A stretch of 64,000 bases of DNA, from the NCBI GenBank assembly GCA_032718475.1, contig JAUCBJ010008313.1:1-64000 (forward strand), written 5' to 3'. How positions within the stretch are numbered: position 1 is the first letter of the stretch; each line of letters starts with the position of its first letter. This stretch comes from Nemertoderma westbladi. Lineage: Eukaryota; Xenacoelomorpha; Nemertodermatida; Nemertodermatidae. Both the position numbers and the translations under genes were made by a program. Shown one piece after another: positions 51,815 through 63,449 of the stretch. A model generated the notes under the pieces. The model searched no databases, was not told the DNA's origin, and saw nothing but the letters and a program-made list of their open reading frames with translations.

Positions 51815-54388
51815 CTATTTCTTTCTCTGATACGCCTTTCTCCTCTTCGCCCGTCGACTCTCGTCGATCGCTAGAGCTGGAAGGGGAGCGTCAACATCCA
51901 TCGTGAGCAACGCTTCGGCTTGTCTCCTGGCGGCTCTTCCTTTCGATGGCGTCGGGATCATATCGGTTCGTCTTTCCAACTCGGTGTTGCGCGCCTCTAG
52001 GAACCACTTTCCGTCACCGAACTCCTCTTTATACGAGTATAAGCGTCTAATGACTTCGAATGGGACGAATAATCCGGCACTCAGCAACAGATCCACATAA
52101 TGGAAAGGCAGCGTGGCCGTCGTGTGGAGGCGTTCCGGGAAGGAGAAATACCCGCACGCCATCTCCTGCGCGATATTCCGAGCATTTCTCCGAACCTTGG
52201 TCTTTATGTGGCTGTTTGCGTATGTTTCAAACATGACCATATTTCCCATAGCGGTAATGTCTTTGGTAGGACATTTGATATAGCAGCGGGGGCTAGCGGA
52301 ATGTCCACGGAAACCGCACGTGGTGCAGAGGTTATATAGGATCGGACAGACGGAAACGTTGTGGCCCAATGTCGCGCAGTATGGGCAATAAAGTATCCCG
52401 AGGAGCTGGAGGCATGAATCGGTACCCGATTCCTTCTACCGCGTGGGCACTGCTCCGAACCGCAGTTACCGCACACCTCCAACTGCATCTCTCGACCGGG
52501 GAATATCGGAATCGGGACGCCGACGTAATACTCGAGTCGTCGGTCGCTCTTCTGAATATTCACGGTGGTCGGTAGCCCGCGGAAGGCTGGGCTTTGGCGT
52601 AGTAGTTCTTCGCTCCGATAACCTTCTTTGTGTCCCGTCGGTCTCAACTCGGACGACCGTTTCTGGCGGTGGATCCATTCGGTTTGCTCGGCGTACCAAC
52701 GGGTTAGTCACATAGGATCCTGAGGAACGGAGGGTGTAGTAGCCACCGCTGGTCGGCGAAGAGGTGCCGGGGTTTTCGACCGAGGGATTCCGAGGAGATC
52801 GTCGGGAGTCGGCGCACCGCTGGGACCCTTTTCAACCAGTATCGCTGAGTGGGACTGTTGATTGCTGGTACTCGGAATCTCCGAAGACCAGTCTTCGAAG
52901 GAAAGGATATGGGGATAACCTTTGGCATATATCGCCGAAGTCGCTCAACGCGGAGGTGGTGATTAACTCCCTCGCAGGGCTACCGGAGCCGAGTGGTGAG
53001 GAAACGCCCGCTTCCGTCGCAGGTTCGGCGGAGGCAACCCGTTTGGCTGCCGGTTGGTAAGCGGCCTCCGGCTCGAGTTGTCGCTTCGGGGTGGAGAGTA
53101 GAACGCCCTCCTGCAGTTATAGTTCTTCCCCTTCCGAAGAAATCAGAGGCTCCTCCGCACCGAGAAGATCGGTAATCGTAGGGATGTCGTAAGGTCCGTT
53201 CTCGTCCCAGGAATCGATAACAGCGAGCGTTTTCGTCTCTGCCAGTGTAATGTTCTCTACCACTTTGAATGCATGGTTTATAACCTCGTTCGAGTCGTAG
53301 TCGACGAAGGAAAGAGGAACCGCCGTAATGAGGTTATCGAAGGTTTTACAGATAAATTTAGCGACGTAGATGTAGTTCCGTCGATCCGGATTCTCCCACC
53401 TTTGGTGTATCGTCCACTTTCTCTCCACGTCCTTCCATCGACCCTCTCGCTCGCTCTTTATTTCTAATCCCGGGTATCCACCATATATTTTATTATAATC
53501 CCGGAGTTTCTGAGGTTTGAAGTCGATGCCGCCGTTTAGCACAGTGAGGTAGCCGATCCCGGATTTCGTCGGTCTCACCTCTCGGAATCCTCGCATGAAC
53601 TCGGCGAATCGTAACCAGGCTAATAGCGTTTGAGTGTCGACGCAATGGCTAAGGGCGTTGAGGTCGTCTCGTCGGTCTCTTCCTGAAGGAGCGTTCGCGT
53701 AGTCGTTCCGGATGTCCACCTTTATATCCGACCCGATTTTAATGACGTCGAAGTCGAAGAGGATCTTTTGGATTTCCGGAGGTAGTAACCAGATCGCTCC
53801 GGCTGCCTGCACTTCCTGTCTGGGTGTCGGAAATATTCGACACACCAATACCAAACCGTCCAGGGTTCCGAGGACGACGACCAAGGATCAACCGTATTCT
53901 TTCGCCCCGTACTTTTCCTGGTAGTCGTCGCGATTCTGGATGATCGATATACGTTCCTCTAGTAGCGTCGCTGTATACTCCGACAGATTTCCCCAGTGTG
54001 TGAGGTACGTACTCTTGTCGTCGACGAAACTTTGACATCGCGCCAACGTCATCGCTTTCGAGGTGGGCGTCGCATTTCCCTCGTTGTCGTATATCAAACA
54101 TCGGGATCTGTAGATGCTTTGCCGGAACGTTTCCCAATACGACAACTCATCCCCTCCGGTAGCCTTTGCGTTCCGAGTTCTTTTCAGTCTCGTACTAGCA
54201 TCGGCCAACTGGAGGGCTCGTAGATTCCGGGAATCCAGTCCCTCTCGCCCGCAGAATTTGACATATCGCACATTCTCATTTATTAGGGTGTTCCAATCTG
54301 TATCAAAGTTAGGGGATCCGGGTTGTGGATATTCCAGTAGATCTATCGTATTACGTAATTTGCCGATAATTTGGCGATTTGGGTCCAT
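51815..54388 (-). pseudogene. BEL-3 accessory protein, 858 codons, zinc-knuckle type
   Basis: The start (MDPNRQIIGKLRNTI) and the end (RRAKRRKAYQRKK) are in the same frame. Three in-frame stops (53888-53890 TGA, 53117-53119 TAA, 52832-52834 TGA) each differ by one C-to-T change from a sense codon. In 52640-52390 the protein-like reading moves to another frame (YYVGVPIPIFPGREMQLEVC) and back. Parts: an N-terminal helical region; ~53880-53600 IQKILFDFDVIKIGSDIKVD and LSHCVDTQTLLAWL, faintly like a DEDD 3'-5' exonuclease; a low-complexity Ala/Glu/Pro linker; CGNCGSEQC; two CCHC knuckles (CPYCATLGHNVSVC, CTTCGFRGHSASPRC); and a basic C-terminus. The family is not recognised. It sits where an env would, but no signal or membrane segment is seen. 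Confidence 0.6.
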
Positions 54389-54934
54389 ATTTACAATTAT
54401 GTCCGTTACAAAATTATATCAGTTAATTATAAATCCAGAAAGTCTGAAACTATAGTGATTGCAGAATAATTCAGTTTATTTGTAATTCAGTTTATTAAAT
54501 AACATTGCTATATGGGCATCTATCATCTTATTACTAATACATTCAGCATTTACAGTTACTATAGCTATACATTAATATCCAACCAGTTTTTTTTTACTTT
54601 TTATGTCCTCTTCTTTTTTCCAATTCTTTTCTTTAGACATTTTTATACTTTTTTTTGTCTTTTTTCATTTCTCATTATTATTTCATCACATTTCATTTAT
54701 TTCAACACATTTCATCATTTAGTTCCACATTTATTTCACATTTCATTTATTTCCATATCATCATTGGGGTTATAGCCCCCCGGCTATCATCATTTGTTAC
54801 AAGCGCAGCACCAGGGTGCGCATCATTACATTTTCATCATCATACGCGTCACCATTCGGTTTATAGTAAGGTTGTCTGATTCTTTTCATCATTTCCAACT
54901 ACATTCAATCATCTTCTTTGGGAAATTTTTGTTG
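54389..54934. other. AT-rich spacer in BEL-3
   Basis: Low-complexity T-rich stretch (TTTCATTTATTTCA-type words near 54690-54760), no coding signal. Confidence 0.6.
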
Positions 54935-55370
54935 TGGAAGGGGTGTTACGCGGCAATCTGGGATCTACAGCTGGGCTAGTTACACCGCCTACGCCCCAAA
55001 CTGCACACGTAACGGACAATGAAGACGCTGGGAGTGAAGTCATGTGGAATGCACCAGGGACCCACCAGAATAACACTCCCAACAACATAAAGCTCAGTCG
55101 ACGAAGTCATGTGGGATGGGGATACGCAACATTCTGGGATCTACAGCTGGACTAGTTACACTGCCTACGCCCCAAAATCCACGCAACGGTCCCACCAGAA
55201 TAACGTGACTGAGAAACATAAAACCCTCTATCGTCGAAGTCATGTGGATGCACCATGGACCCACCAGAATAACGGGATAGAGGGGGTGTTGCGCGGCAAT
55301 CCGGGATCTACAGCTGGACTAGTTACACCGCCTACGCCCCGAACTGCGCACGCAACGGACAACATAACAT
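54935..55370. repeat. Tandem repeats, about 2.5 units of ~175 bp
   Basis: Each unit contains GGGATCTACAGCTGG, CTAGTTACACCGCCTACGCC, a CCCACCAGAATAAC word and CGAAGTCATGTGG. Units starting near 54935, 55110 and 55280 vary in length. Located between the accessory frame and the pol end of BEL-3. The interval 55371-55634 has no clear feature. Confidence 0.8.
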
Positions 55371-55634
55371 ACTACAATGGATACAATGAATTCCACTTCA
55401 AATCTTTACCATTTCCAATAATCCAATCTCGTTGGTCCCGATGACCAGAATCAGGGTAAACAATACATAAACGACCCTGCGTCCGTTGAAACATCTGCAG
55501 GGTGACGCTGGACTCCACATAACACACGAGGAAACACAAATACCATTGCGTGGTTACAGTTGGTTTAAGGGGGGTCCATTATCATTGTCTATAAATCACA
55601 GTTTAAAAGAGTTTGTCAACATGATGAGAAGGGT

Positions 55635-58208
55635 TTAAACAGGTTTAGCATTGTCACCAATGTCTGCAGCAGGATCCTGAGTAGGGAACTTATCACCTCT
55701 CGTAGAGTCACCGCTATCATTGCCTTCAAGAAGGCACAGCCTCTGGATAGGGCGTTGGTAGTGGCCCTTTGCCGTTCGTATCGTCACAGTCCTCGCAAGT
55801 CCGTCTTTGCTCAGTTGTATTGCCACGACTCGCACCACAGGCCAGTGGATGCAGTCTTTAAGATCTTCTTTTACTAGTACCATGTCGCCAACTTCGACAT
55901 TCCTGTAGGTGTTGTTCCACTTCCTCCTGGTCCGGAGGGTTATGAGGTACTCCTGGGCCCAGATTCTCCACCAATGCGCTGCCAATGCTTGGGCCTTCTT
56001 CCAATTTGTATGTCTCGCGATATCGTTGGGATCCGGAAACATTGTCTCTGGGAGAACATGAGTTTTGGGTCTCCCCAGTAGGTGGTTAGGAGTGAGGGAC
56101 TCAACCGAGGCGTTTGCCATCCGGGTATTACGGCAGATTAGTCCATACTCTCCCATTAATGGTGTCAATGTTATCCACACCATTATTATCATCAAAAACA
56201 TTACTAGCCACCAAAGCATGGGCGAGCACCAATGTCTGTCTTTGAACTTGGCCTGGTCAAGGACATCCATACAATATTGATCCTCCTCGGACAGGTTTTC
56301 GTCCTTTTCAGCGAACTCTTGGGTCTCTAGAGTAAAGTATTTAGTCATCTCTTGCTGGGTTTTTTCGGTCTCAAGAAATAAATCCTCATCGAGGTCTGTA
56401 GCTGAACAATAACCCACGGATGTTGCATTTCCTTTAATCTGACATTTAGGAAGGCATGTATAGGTGTCGGTAGTCTCTTCCTTGATGCCGCAGAGTGTCC
56501 ATCCCATTATTGTTCGTTCAGCATAAAAGCCATCATCCTGCTTTATAGATCGGGCAACGTCTCCGGTGGGTATGTGTAGTTCTGGTGTATCAAGTCCGAT
56601 CAGTAGGGTGATGCGGTTTACATCCAACGGCGGGCACCTTAGATCCACGTCGTCTCGGTCCAGCTGTATGAGGGGGGCGTACTCGGCTGATTGTCGGAAC
56701 CGCACTCGGAGGTCTGTGTGTACTAAGGCGTTCTTGATGGTCAGCTTAACCGTCTCGTAGCCCTTCATTACCCCTTCCATCTGGAGTTGCACCTCCCCGG
56801 ATTCTACCTCTCTGTGGTCGGTGATAGTTTGTATGGGCTGTTTGCAAGGTTCATAGTCTAGGCCGAGTTGCTCGAGGAAATCCCAGTCGATGATGGTTCC
56901 GTCCGACCCGTTATCAAGGAGCATCGTCAAGGATTTGCCGACCCCTTGAATTCTTACTGGGATTACTTTGGCGAAGACCATGTAACGGCGATTTATAAGG
57001 TTGATCGTGGCTGAGATATTTGTCACTTGTGATGCGTTAGTGGAGATTTTAAACGGGTTGGTTTCTCTCTGTTGGGTTGTCCGGGTTCCTTTAGAAACGT
57101 GGTTCGTTTCTCCTCTTCGCTTGGCTTCAATCCGAAAGGGGAGGGTGGTGAAGTCGAAGTTCGTGGGGATGTGGAGGAGCGAGTGATGACGTAGGTCGTT
57201 ACAAACTGCACAACACGACCTTTGGTCGCAATCCCGAACGTAGTGACCTGTTCCAAGACACCGGAAGCATCCTCGGTGTTTCATAATCGCCTCGAAGCGT
57301 GGGACGAGTTCGGCAAACTGGAACTTCCTGCAGGATTCAACTTTATGTTTCTCTCCGCAGAAGAGACATATAGGGGAGGCTGTGGTGCCTTCCCTTTCGG
57401 GTGCCCAATTCGCTAGGTAGCATGCCCATTCTTCTGCTAAGGTCGGTTCCTCGTAATCCTCGTCATCCGAGTCCTCAGCCATACTGACGGCCATCGTACT
57501 CACAGGAGTAGGGCGGAATCTTGGGTTTGGAGTGGGTGCCCTGCTCTGGTAATTGCTCTCCATCCCATCCAATTTGGAGAGACTCTGTTTGGAGAACATG
57601 GGGTCGTTCATGGCCTCTGATATATCTTCTATGAATGCCGACATTTCGAGGAAACTGGGATCTCGATCTGGGTGTCTGCATCGGAGATCTACGCATTTAT
57701 AGGCCCACTTACTTTGCAGCCATCCGGGTAACTTCCGGGCGATCTGTCGGAGGTTTAGAATGTTGTTCACCTGGTCCTCCTTATTTAAGGGTTTCAGAGT
57801 GTAGTAGGCATCCTTCATGGAATCTGAGAATTCCTGGATGTTCTGTGGGTCCCCTAGTGATCCCGCGTCTTGTATCAGTTTCTCTAGAGTTTTATTAATT
57901 ATAGTCCCGGTATTTCCGTATCTTTTGTCTAGAGTTTTCCATGCGTCGTAGTATGCTTCATGAGAACCTCCCTCAAAACAAGCGATGATTCGGCGTGGTT
58001 TGTCACCCAGGTATTGCAATAAATATACCAGTTTCTGTGCGTCGGCTATGTCCGTTGATCCAATCTGCGCAAAGAACCGTTTCTTGAATCTGAGGTAATC
58101 GACGGGATCTCCTTCGAAGGTGCGGATCTCCATCTTGGGCATGGAGAGGCGGTTTTCCAATGCCGGATAATGCCGACGTCGTCCGAACTGGAATGGTTCG
58201 GAGGGTTT
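55635..58208 (-). CDS. BEL-3 Gag-protease-integrase tail, RT deleted
   Basis: An open frame of about 858 codons that continues upstream into the minisatellite for 415 more, 1273 in all. Gag: RLSMPKMEIRTFEGDPVDYL, LVYLLQYLGDKPRRI, then zinc fingers CLFCGEKHKVESC, CFRCLGTGHYVRDC, CCAVCNDLRHHSLLH. Protease: MLLDNGSDGTIIDW (DNG instead of DSG/DTG), LLIGLDTPELH, MGWTLCGIKEE. It then reaches the first residues of the RT region (EEDQYCMDVLDQAKFKDRHW). There it jumps, through a 25-residue hydrophobic stretch, to the end of integrase (ESLTPNHLLGRPKTHVLPE, NVEVGDMVLVKEDLK, QRPIQRLCLLEG). RT, RNase H and the integrase core are gone while the frame stays open. The Gag N-terminus is replaced by minisatellite translation. 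Confidence 0.75.
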   Translation of the reverse strand, partial: KPSEPFQFGRRRHYPALENRLSMPKMEIRTFEGDPVDYLRFKKRFFAQIGSTDIADAQKLVYLLQYLGDKPRRIIACFEGGSHEAYYDAWKTLDKRYGNTGTIINKTLEKLIQDAGSLGDPQNIQEFSDSMKDAYYTLKPLNKEDQVNNILNLRQIARKLPGWLQSKWAYKCVDLRCRHPDRDPSFLEMSAFIEDISEAMNDPMFSKQSLSKLDGMESNYQSRAPTPNPRFRPTPVSTMAVSMAEDSDDEDYEEPTLAEEWACYLANWAPEREGTTASPICLFCGEKHKVESCRKFQFAELVPRFEAIMKHRGCFRCLGTGHYVRDCDQRSCCAVCNDLRHHSLLHIPTNFDFTTLPFRIEAKRRGETNHVSKGTRTTQQRETNPFKISTNASQVTNISATINLINRRYMVFAKVIPVRIQGVGKSLTMLLDNGSDGTIIDWDFLEQLGLDYEPCKQPIQTITDHREVESGEVQLQMEGVMKGYETVKLTIKNALVHTDLRVRFRQSAEYAPLIQLDRDDVDLRCPPLDVNRITLLIGLDTPELHIPTGDVARSIKQDDGFYAERTIMGWTLCGIKEETTDTYTCLPKCQIKGNATSVGYCSATDLDEDLFLETEKTQQEMTKYFTLETQEFAEKDENLSEEDQYCMDVLDQAKFKDRHWCSPMLWWLVMFLMIIMVWITLTPLMGEYGLICRNTRMANASVESLTPNHLLGRPKTHVLPETMFPDPNDIARHTNWKKAQALAAHWWRIWAQEYLITLRTRRKWNNTYRNVEVGDMVLVKEDLKDCIHWPVVRVVAIQLSKDGLARTVTIRTAKGHYQRPIQRLCLLEGNDSGDSTRGDKFPTQDPAADIGDNAKPV

Positions 58209-59690
58209 CGTTTCACTGATCCCTACAGAGGTCGGACACGTTTCACCAATCCCTACTGATGACGGATGCGGTTCACAGATCCCTACAGAGGCCGGACGCG
58301 CACCTCTGATCCCTACCGAGGTCGGACGCGGTTCACCAATCCCTACAGAGGCTGGACGCGTTTCATCGATCCCTACTGAGGTCGGACGCGTTTCACCAAT
58401 CCCTACAGATGCCGGATGCAGTTCACCGATCCCTGCAGAGGTCGGACGAGGTCCACTGATCCCCACAGAGGTCGGGCATGGTCCAGCAATCCCTACAGAG
58501 GTCGGATGCGCTTCACCGATCCCTACAGATGTCAGGCGTGGTTCACCGATCCCTGCAGATGTCAGACACGGTTCACCTACCCCTACAGAGGTCGGACTCG
58601 TTTCACCGATCCCTACAGAGGTCGGATGCAGTTCACCGATCCCTACAGAGGCCGGACGCGGTCCACTTATCCCTACAGATGCTGGACATGGCTCACCGAT
58701 CCCTACCGAGATTGGATGCGGTTCACCGACCCCTACTGATGCCGGACGCAGTCCACCGATCCCTGCAGAGGTCGGACGAGGTCCACTGATCCCCACAGAG
58801 GTCAGGCACGATCCAGCAATCCCTACAGAGGTCGGATGCGCTTCACCGATCCCTGCAGAGGTCAGACACGGTTCACCTACCCCTACAGAGGTCGGACTCG
58901 TTACACCGATCCCTACAGAGGTGGGATGCGGTTCACCAATCCCTACAGAGGTCGGACGCGGTTCACCGATCCCTACCAAAGCCGGACGCGGTTCACCGAT
59001 CCCTACAGAGGCCGGATGCGTCTCATCGATCCCTACAGAGGTTGGACGCGTTTCACCAATCCCTACAGAGGTCGGACACGTTTCAACGATCCCTGCAGAG
59101 GCTGGGCGCGGCTCACCAATCCCTACAGAGGCCGGACGCGGTTCATCGATCCCTACAGACGCCGGATGTGGTTCACCGATCCCTACAGAGGCCGAACGCG
59201 GTTCACTGATCCCTACAGAGGCTGGACGCGGCTCACCAATCCCTACAGAGGCCGGACGCGGTTCACTGATCCCTACAGACGCTGGACGTGGTTCACCGAT
59301 CCCTACAGAGGCCGAACGCGGTTCACTGATCCCTACAGAGGCTGGGCGCGGTTCACCGATCCCTACAGATGCCGGATGTGGTTCACATATCCCTACCGAG
59401 GTTGAACGTGGTTCACCGATCCCTACCGAGGTCGGACGTGATTCAGATATCCCCACCGAGGTCGGACGTGGCTCAGCGATCCCTACCGAGGTCGAACGCA
59501 GTTCACCGATCCCTACAGATGCCGGTCGTGGTTCACCAATCTATACAGAGGTCGGACGTGGTTCAGCGATCCCTACAGATGTCGGATGCGGTTCACTGAT
59601 CCCTAGAGAGCCCGGACGCGGTTCACCGATCCCGACAGAGGCTGGACGCGGTTCACCAATCCCAACAGAGGCCGGACGCGGTTCATCATT
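58209..59690 (+). repeat. 30-bp minisatellite, copy 2 (about 49 units)
   Basis: Matches 5408-6890 unit for unit with a few substitutions, at a constant offset of 52,801 bp. Its left edge joins BEL-3 gag. Confidence 0.95.
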
Positions 59691-59792
59691 ACCCCCGCCC
59701 CCGAGTTCCATCGCGGCTTAAGAATCAGAACAACGCCAGGTCATGGTGCTAGTATCAGAACCAAGATTGGAGAAGTTTCAGACTCTGTACCA

Positions 59793-61629
59793 ATGGTGGA
59801 TGCTAATCCCACCAACAATGTGGCCCACGCCCACACAATTTCCAAAACTAAAACTCCTATTGTATTTGATATAACAATTAATAACCCCCCGGACCAATCA
59901 CACACCCCCATAACGATAGCCACACGCACACCTGCCAACATAGACATTGTGAATCAACCTGACTGGAACGGTTGTGAGCAGCAAGGTAATCCGACAGTGG
60001 GTGACTGTTCATATCTTCCACATTCTCCTACACTAGCTGAACACAACACAGTTGTTGTTGAGGAGATCAGCGAAGAAGACAACAATGTCACATTCATTAG
60101 GATGGTAAGCAGTAACGTTGGCCCAGCTACCAACTTCTATCCTGACATTATTGAGGGAATCAATGATGAGGCAGTGATACTTGCAGCAACAACACGACCA
60201 ATTGCCAAAGGACTGGTTCTTCTACGAGACAATGACCCCGACTGGCGTTATTTTAACCTACGAGAGGAGCTCTCCACAGTTATTGTAGACTCTTTTCTGT
60301 CAATATTAGAAAGAAAATTTCCCCATATAGCATGCATAGACTCGTCACTCTGCAGTGAAATTCTGATACAAGATAATTTTGACTTGGCTAGTGCCATCAG
60401 GTATATCACATCCATCTGCAGTATTGAATCAAAGAAGCTTCTGTTCTTCCCAGACTGTGGCAAGCACCACTTTGTTCTGCATGTAGCCAATGTCCCGCTT
60501 CGAAAAGTCTATACAATGTGCAGTCTCACCAAGGTGAAAGCAACAACAGATAAAACTCACATTATATGTAATATACTAAACTTAATCAGCAGTACAAATG
60601 ATACATCAGGATGCAACCAGCAGTGGCAGGTTGACATCAACCACAGATGAGAATTCCCAGGACAGAGGAACAGCTATGACTGTGGGGCCTATCTTTGTCT
60701 ATACGCCCTTGCCAAGACTACCGATTCTACACGATTACAATCAGTACACACTAACAGTGAAAAACTACGCTCATGGCTGGAAAGTACTTTGAAATCGGTA
60801 AAAATAATAGATGAATTCCATAATACAGCACCCAGTGATATCCCTCAGATATATAATCAGACATTATCCCCCCCATACAATCCCCACAGTGTAGCGAATG
60901 TGGATGAAGACAACACACCACTGTCCCTTATTAAGCCCTACTCTATCCTGCATGATGCTGCTATGCTACCAAGAAAGGATGGTGCGGCCATAGTAGCAAA
61001 GTTTGCAATAGATATTCAACATAAACTAAGAGAACACCTGTTTGACAGCACTAAATTTCTTATGTCTCCCGTGAACAGCGCCTCTCTGCATCTCAGGTCA
61101 CGATCATCATCACTTGAATTGGCACACAACATTATTGAGCTCTACAAATGCAAATATGAAAACAACTTTATGGAAAACTGCAAAAAAAGGCTAAAACATG
61201 ACAACACACCACACACTACCGGTGACCTTAAAGCAGACTTTGACCACCTCAGGAATGATATGATAAATACTATATCTGTTTTACAGACAAGACTTTGCAA
61301 ATCTGAGGCTAACTATGCCAACCTAACTACACGCTTCCAAAATCTAGCGGATGAATTACAGCACGAGCGGCATGCACATCTCGTGATCGAACACAAAATG
61401 CAGCAATATCAGACCACAGTGAAAGATGTCAGCAACAAATCGACAGTGACCACAACTCCCTTCCTAGACGACAACGAACTCAGTAATACTTGGCTAGTAA
61501 TAGACGAATGTTCCCAAACTCCAAACTCATACAATGTGGGGACAGAGACACATAGTAACTCCAACAGCAACCATCCATCAGAAGATGTGACGCACTGCAA
61601 CCCTACTAACCACCGCCAATCCAAGGACA
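59793..61629 (+). pseudogene. LINE-B ORF1, second copy
   Basis: Better preserved than the copy at 6992: only one interruption (TGA at 60648-60650, between the Ulp1-like His and Cys motifs), then an open frame from 60651 to the RTE insertion. Shows the same HHFVLHV, GQRNSYDCGAYLCLYAL and coiled-coil segments. It lacks the 2-bp insertion and 7-bp deletion of copy 1. It ends in AATCCAAGGACA (61618-61629) followed by the RTE-like LINE. The remaining LINE-B (C-terminus of ORF1, ORF2, tail) is absent. Confidence 0.7.
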
Positions 61630-62213
61630 CTACTACTACTAGGATCGGCATGCTGCATTGCAGCTGCATTTTTAAGAATTCTGTGCCGGCTTGTCAACAA
61701 AATTGCACCGCCACAACTCCCTATCACCCATGACATTTGCTAGATCATCCGCATCTTTAAGGCCAGTGTCCTTTAAGATGCGTCTCAAGAAAGTCATAGG
61801 CTGTCCACCATGCTTATTCACTCCATGAGGCTGCCAAAGTACAAGATTATGCACTGGCTGGTCCTCACGGCGAAAGCAATGTCCTGCAAAGCGGAGGCGA
61901 TTTTGTTCTAGTGTCAACCTTGGGGGAACCAATGAGACACCACCAATGTTATATAGTGTCTGGTTGGAGATGTGTGTATTGTACTTGACACAATGAACCT
62001 GGCGTAGCATTCTTGTGAATGTGCCATCCAGAGATTTGGTGTCCTCAGCAGTTAGAGCCCAGCATGGACTCCCGTAGAGGAGTACTGGAACTACTGCTGC
62101 TCTAAATAATCGGACCTTAAGTTTCCGATTAATTCTCGGTGACTTCCAAATCCTGGAAAGCCTATTCAAGGCTGCCCATGCCTTTCCCTTACGTATTCGA
62201 AGGTCCTCACCTG
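61630..62213 (-). pseudogene. RTE-like LINE, second copy, 5'-truncated by rearrangement
   Basis: Same insertion point and tail as 8823-9406 with a few substitutions. Encodes the C-terminal ~180 residues (LLYGSPCWALTAEDTKS, SNQTLYNIGGVSLVPP). Cut at 62213 within RSGEDLRIRK, where a different sequence begins. Confidence 0.85.
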
Positions 62214-62229
62214 CCAATTTCCTCACCTG

Positions 62230-63372
62230 CTCAACCTGCCAATTTTAGTTGTCCTCTTGTTTATAAATCGACTTTAGCCTATATCGATTATTTAGTGTAC
62301 TGAAGTTACATTAGCCGAAGCCAGTCTGTGCGCGATCATTCACCCACAGTTAAGGGAGACTGGATTCGGGTGCTTTGAAAGTTATTGCAATGTAGACCTA
62401 CTGTATTATTCGATTAATCGTTACTATATAATCTCTGACAATATATTTACTTTCGGGGAAATATTAACAGTTCCTTTAGGACATGGCGCTTTAAGTATAA
62501 AAACAGAGTTATGACTTATACTAATCACAACTAGATGGCCATAGAGTTTCATAAATAGCGCATTCTTTTGGAGATGCTTTATTATCTTTCACACTACTTC
62601 ACACGACTTCACACTACTTCACACTACTGCACACTAATCTGCCGACCGTCACTGAATTTTATCATATATAAGGAAGATCGCAACTGACACTTGTAGGGAT
62701 TATGAAATAGAATTTAATTCACACAAAAACCATTATAAGTTAAGTCGCAGTTGCTACCGGTAACCTGTTCCTCTCACCTTCAGTAATCAAGAAGATTGGG
62801 TATTTTATGATTATTCATCGGTATTCTCCAAATATATCAGCAATATACATCAATATAACAACAATTAATAATAGAAGTAAAATAATGCGGTGAACAGTCA
62901 GTATGTGTTACGTAATGCATTGAGTTCAGCAATGAGTCAGTATGTCGGTGATCCAGGTCACATTGGATTGGGTCAGATTTACGTTCTTATAATCAAAGCC
63001 ATCTAATGTTTTGGCCAAAGTCTGAAACTTCCAAAACAGAAGTACAGAAGATTCCAAGCCGGTTCTGAGGCTCAGAAAAAGGTAAACAAAGACCGTAATG
63101 CATTGCGCGGTTTTCCATAGGCCTCTGTCCAACATAAAGTGAAAATCACTCTGATTGGCTGAATAGGCAGAACAAAGAGGTTCCACGTCTACAGGAAATC
63201 AGCTGACAGATTTCGTCATCTGAGCTCCAATCTCTTCCCGTCGTTGGATAAATTTAGGGCTATCTTAGAGTATTCTGCGCATTGCGGCAAAAATGACTTG
63301 TTATGTCCGCAAAAGCACCTACACTGCGCATTGCGGGAAAAATGACTTGTTATGTCCGCAAAAGCTTTTACA
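62230..63372 (-). repeat. LTR related to BEL-2 LTR
   Basis: Collinear with 31575-32730 at roughly 80% similarity (shared words AAATCGACTTTAGCCTATA, CATTAGCCGAAGCCAGTCT), ending CCGCAAAAGCTTTTACA. The first ~30 bases of the BEL-2 LTR are not present. It is next to the same GGGAGCGG purine tract on the minus strand, so it is the 3' LTR of an element extending beyond the window. Confidence 0.75.
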
Positions 63373-63449
63373 CCGCTCCCAGAAAATGGGATTTAAGTCT
63401 ATAAAATATAAAAATCACAGTTTCTAAAATATAAAAATACTCTAAACGA

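Larger units (their letters stand above)
50464..58208 (-). mobile_element. BEL-3: BEL/Pao element with accessory frame, 5' end lost
   Basis: All coding is on the minus strand. From 5' (right) to 3' (left): gag-protease-deleted pol (58208-55635), spacer with tandem repeats, an 858-codon accessory frame (54388-51815), purine tract, 3' LTR (51636-50464). The right-hand end is cut by the 30-bp minisatellite at 58209, so the 5' LTR and gag N-terminus are missing and no target duplication can be checked. I join these parts because of common strand, order and spacing, as in BEL-2; the ~1.2 kb between pol and the accessory frame has no direct link, so a composite cannot be excluded. Confidence 0.6.
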
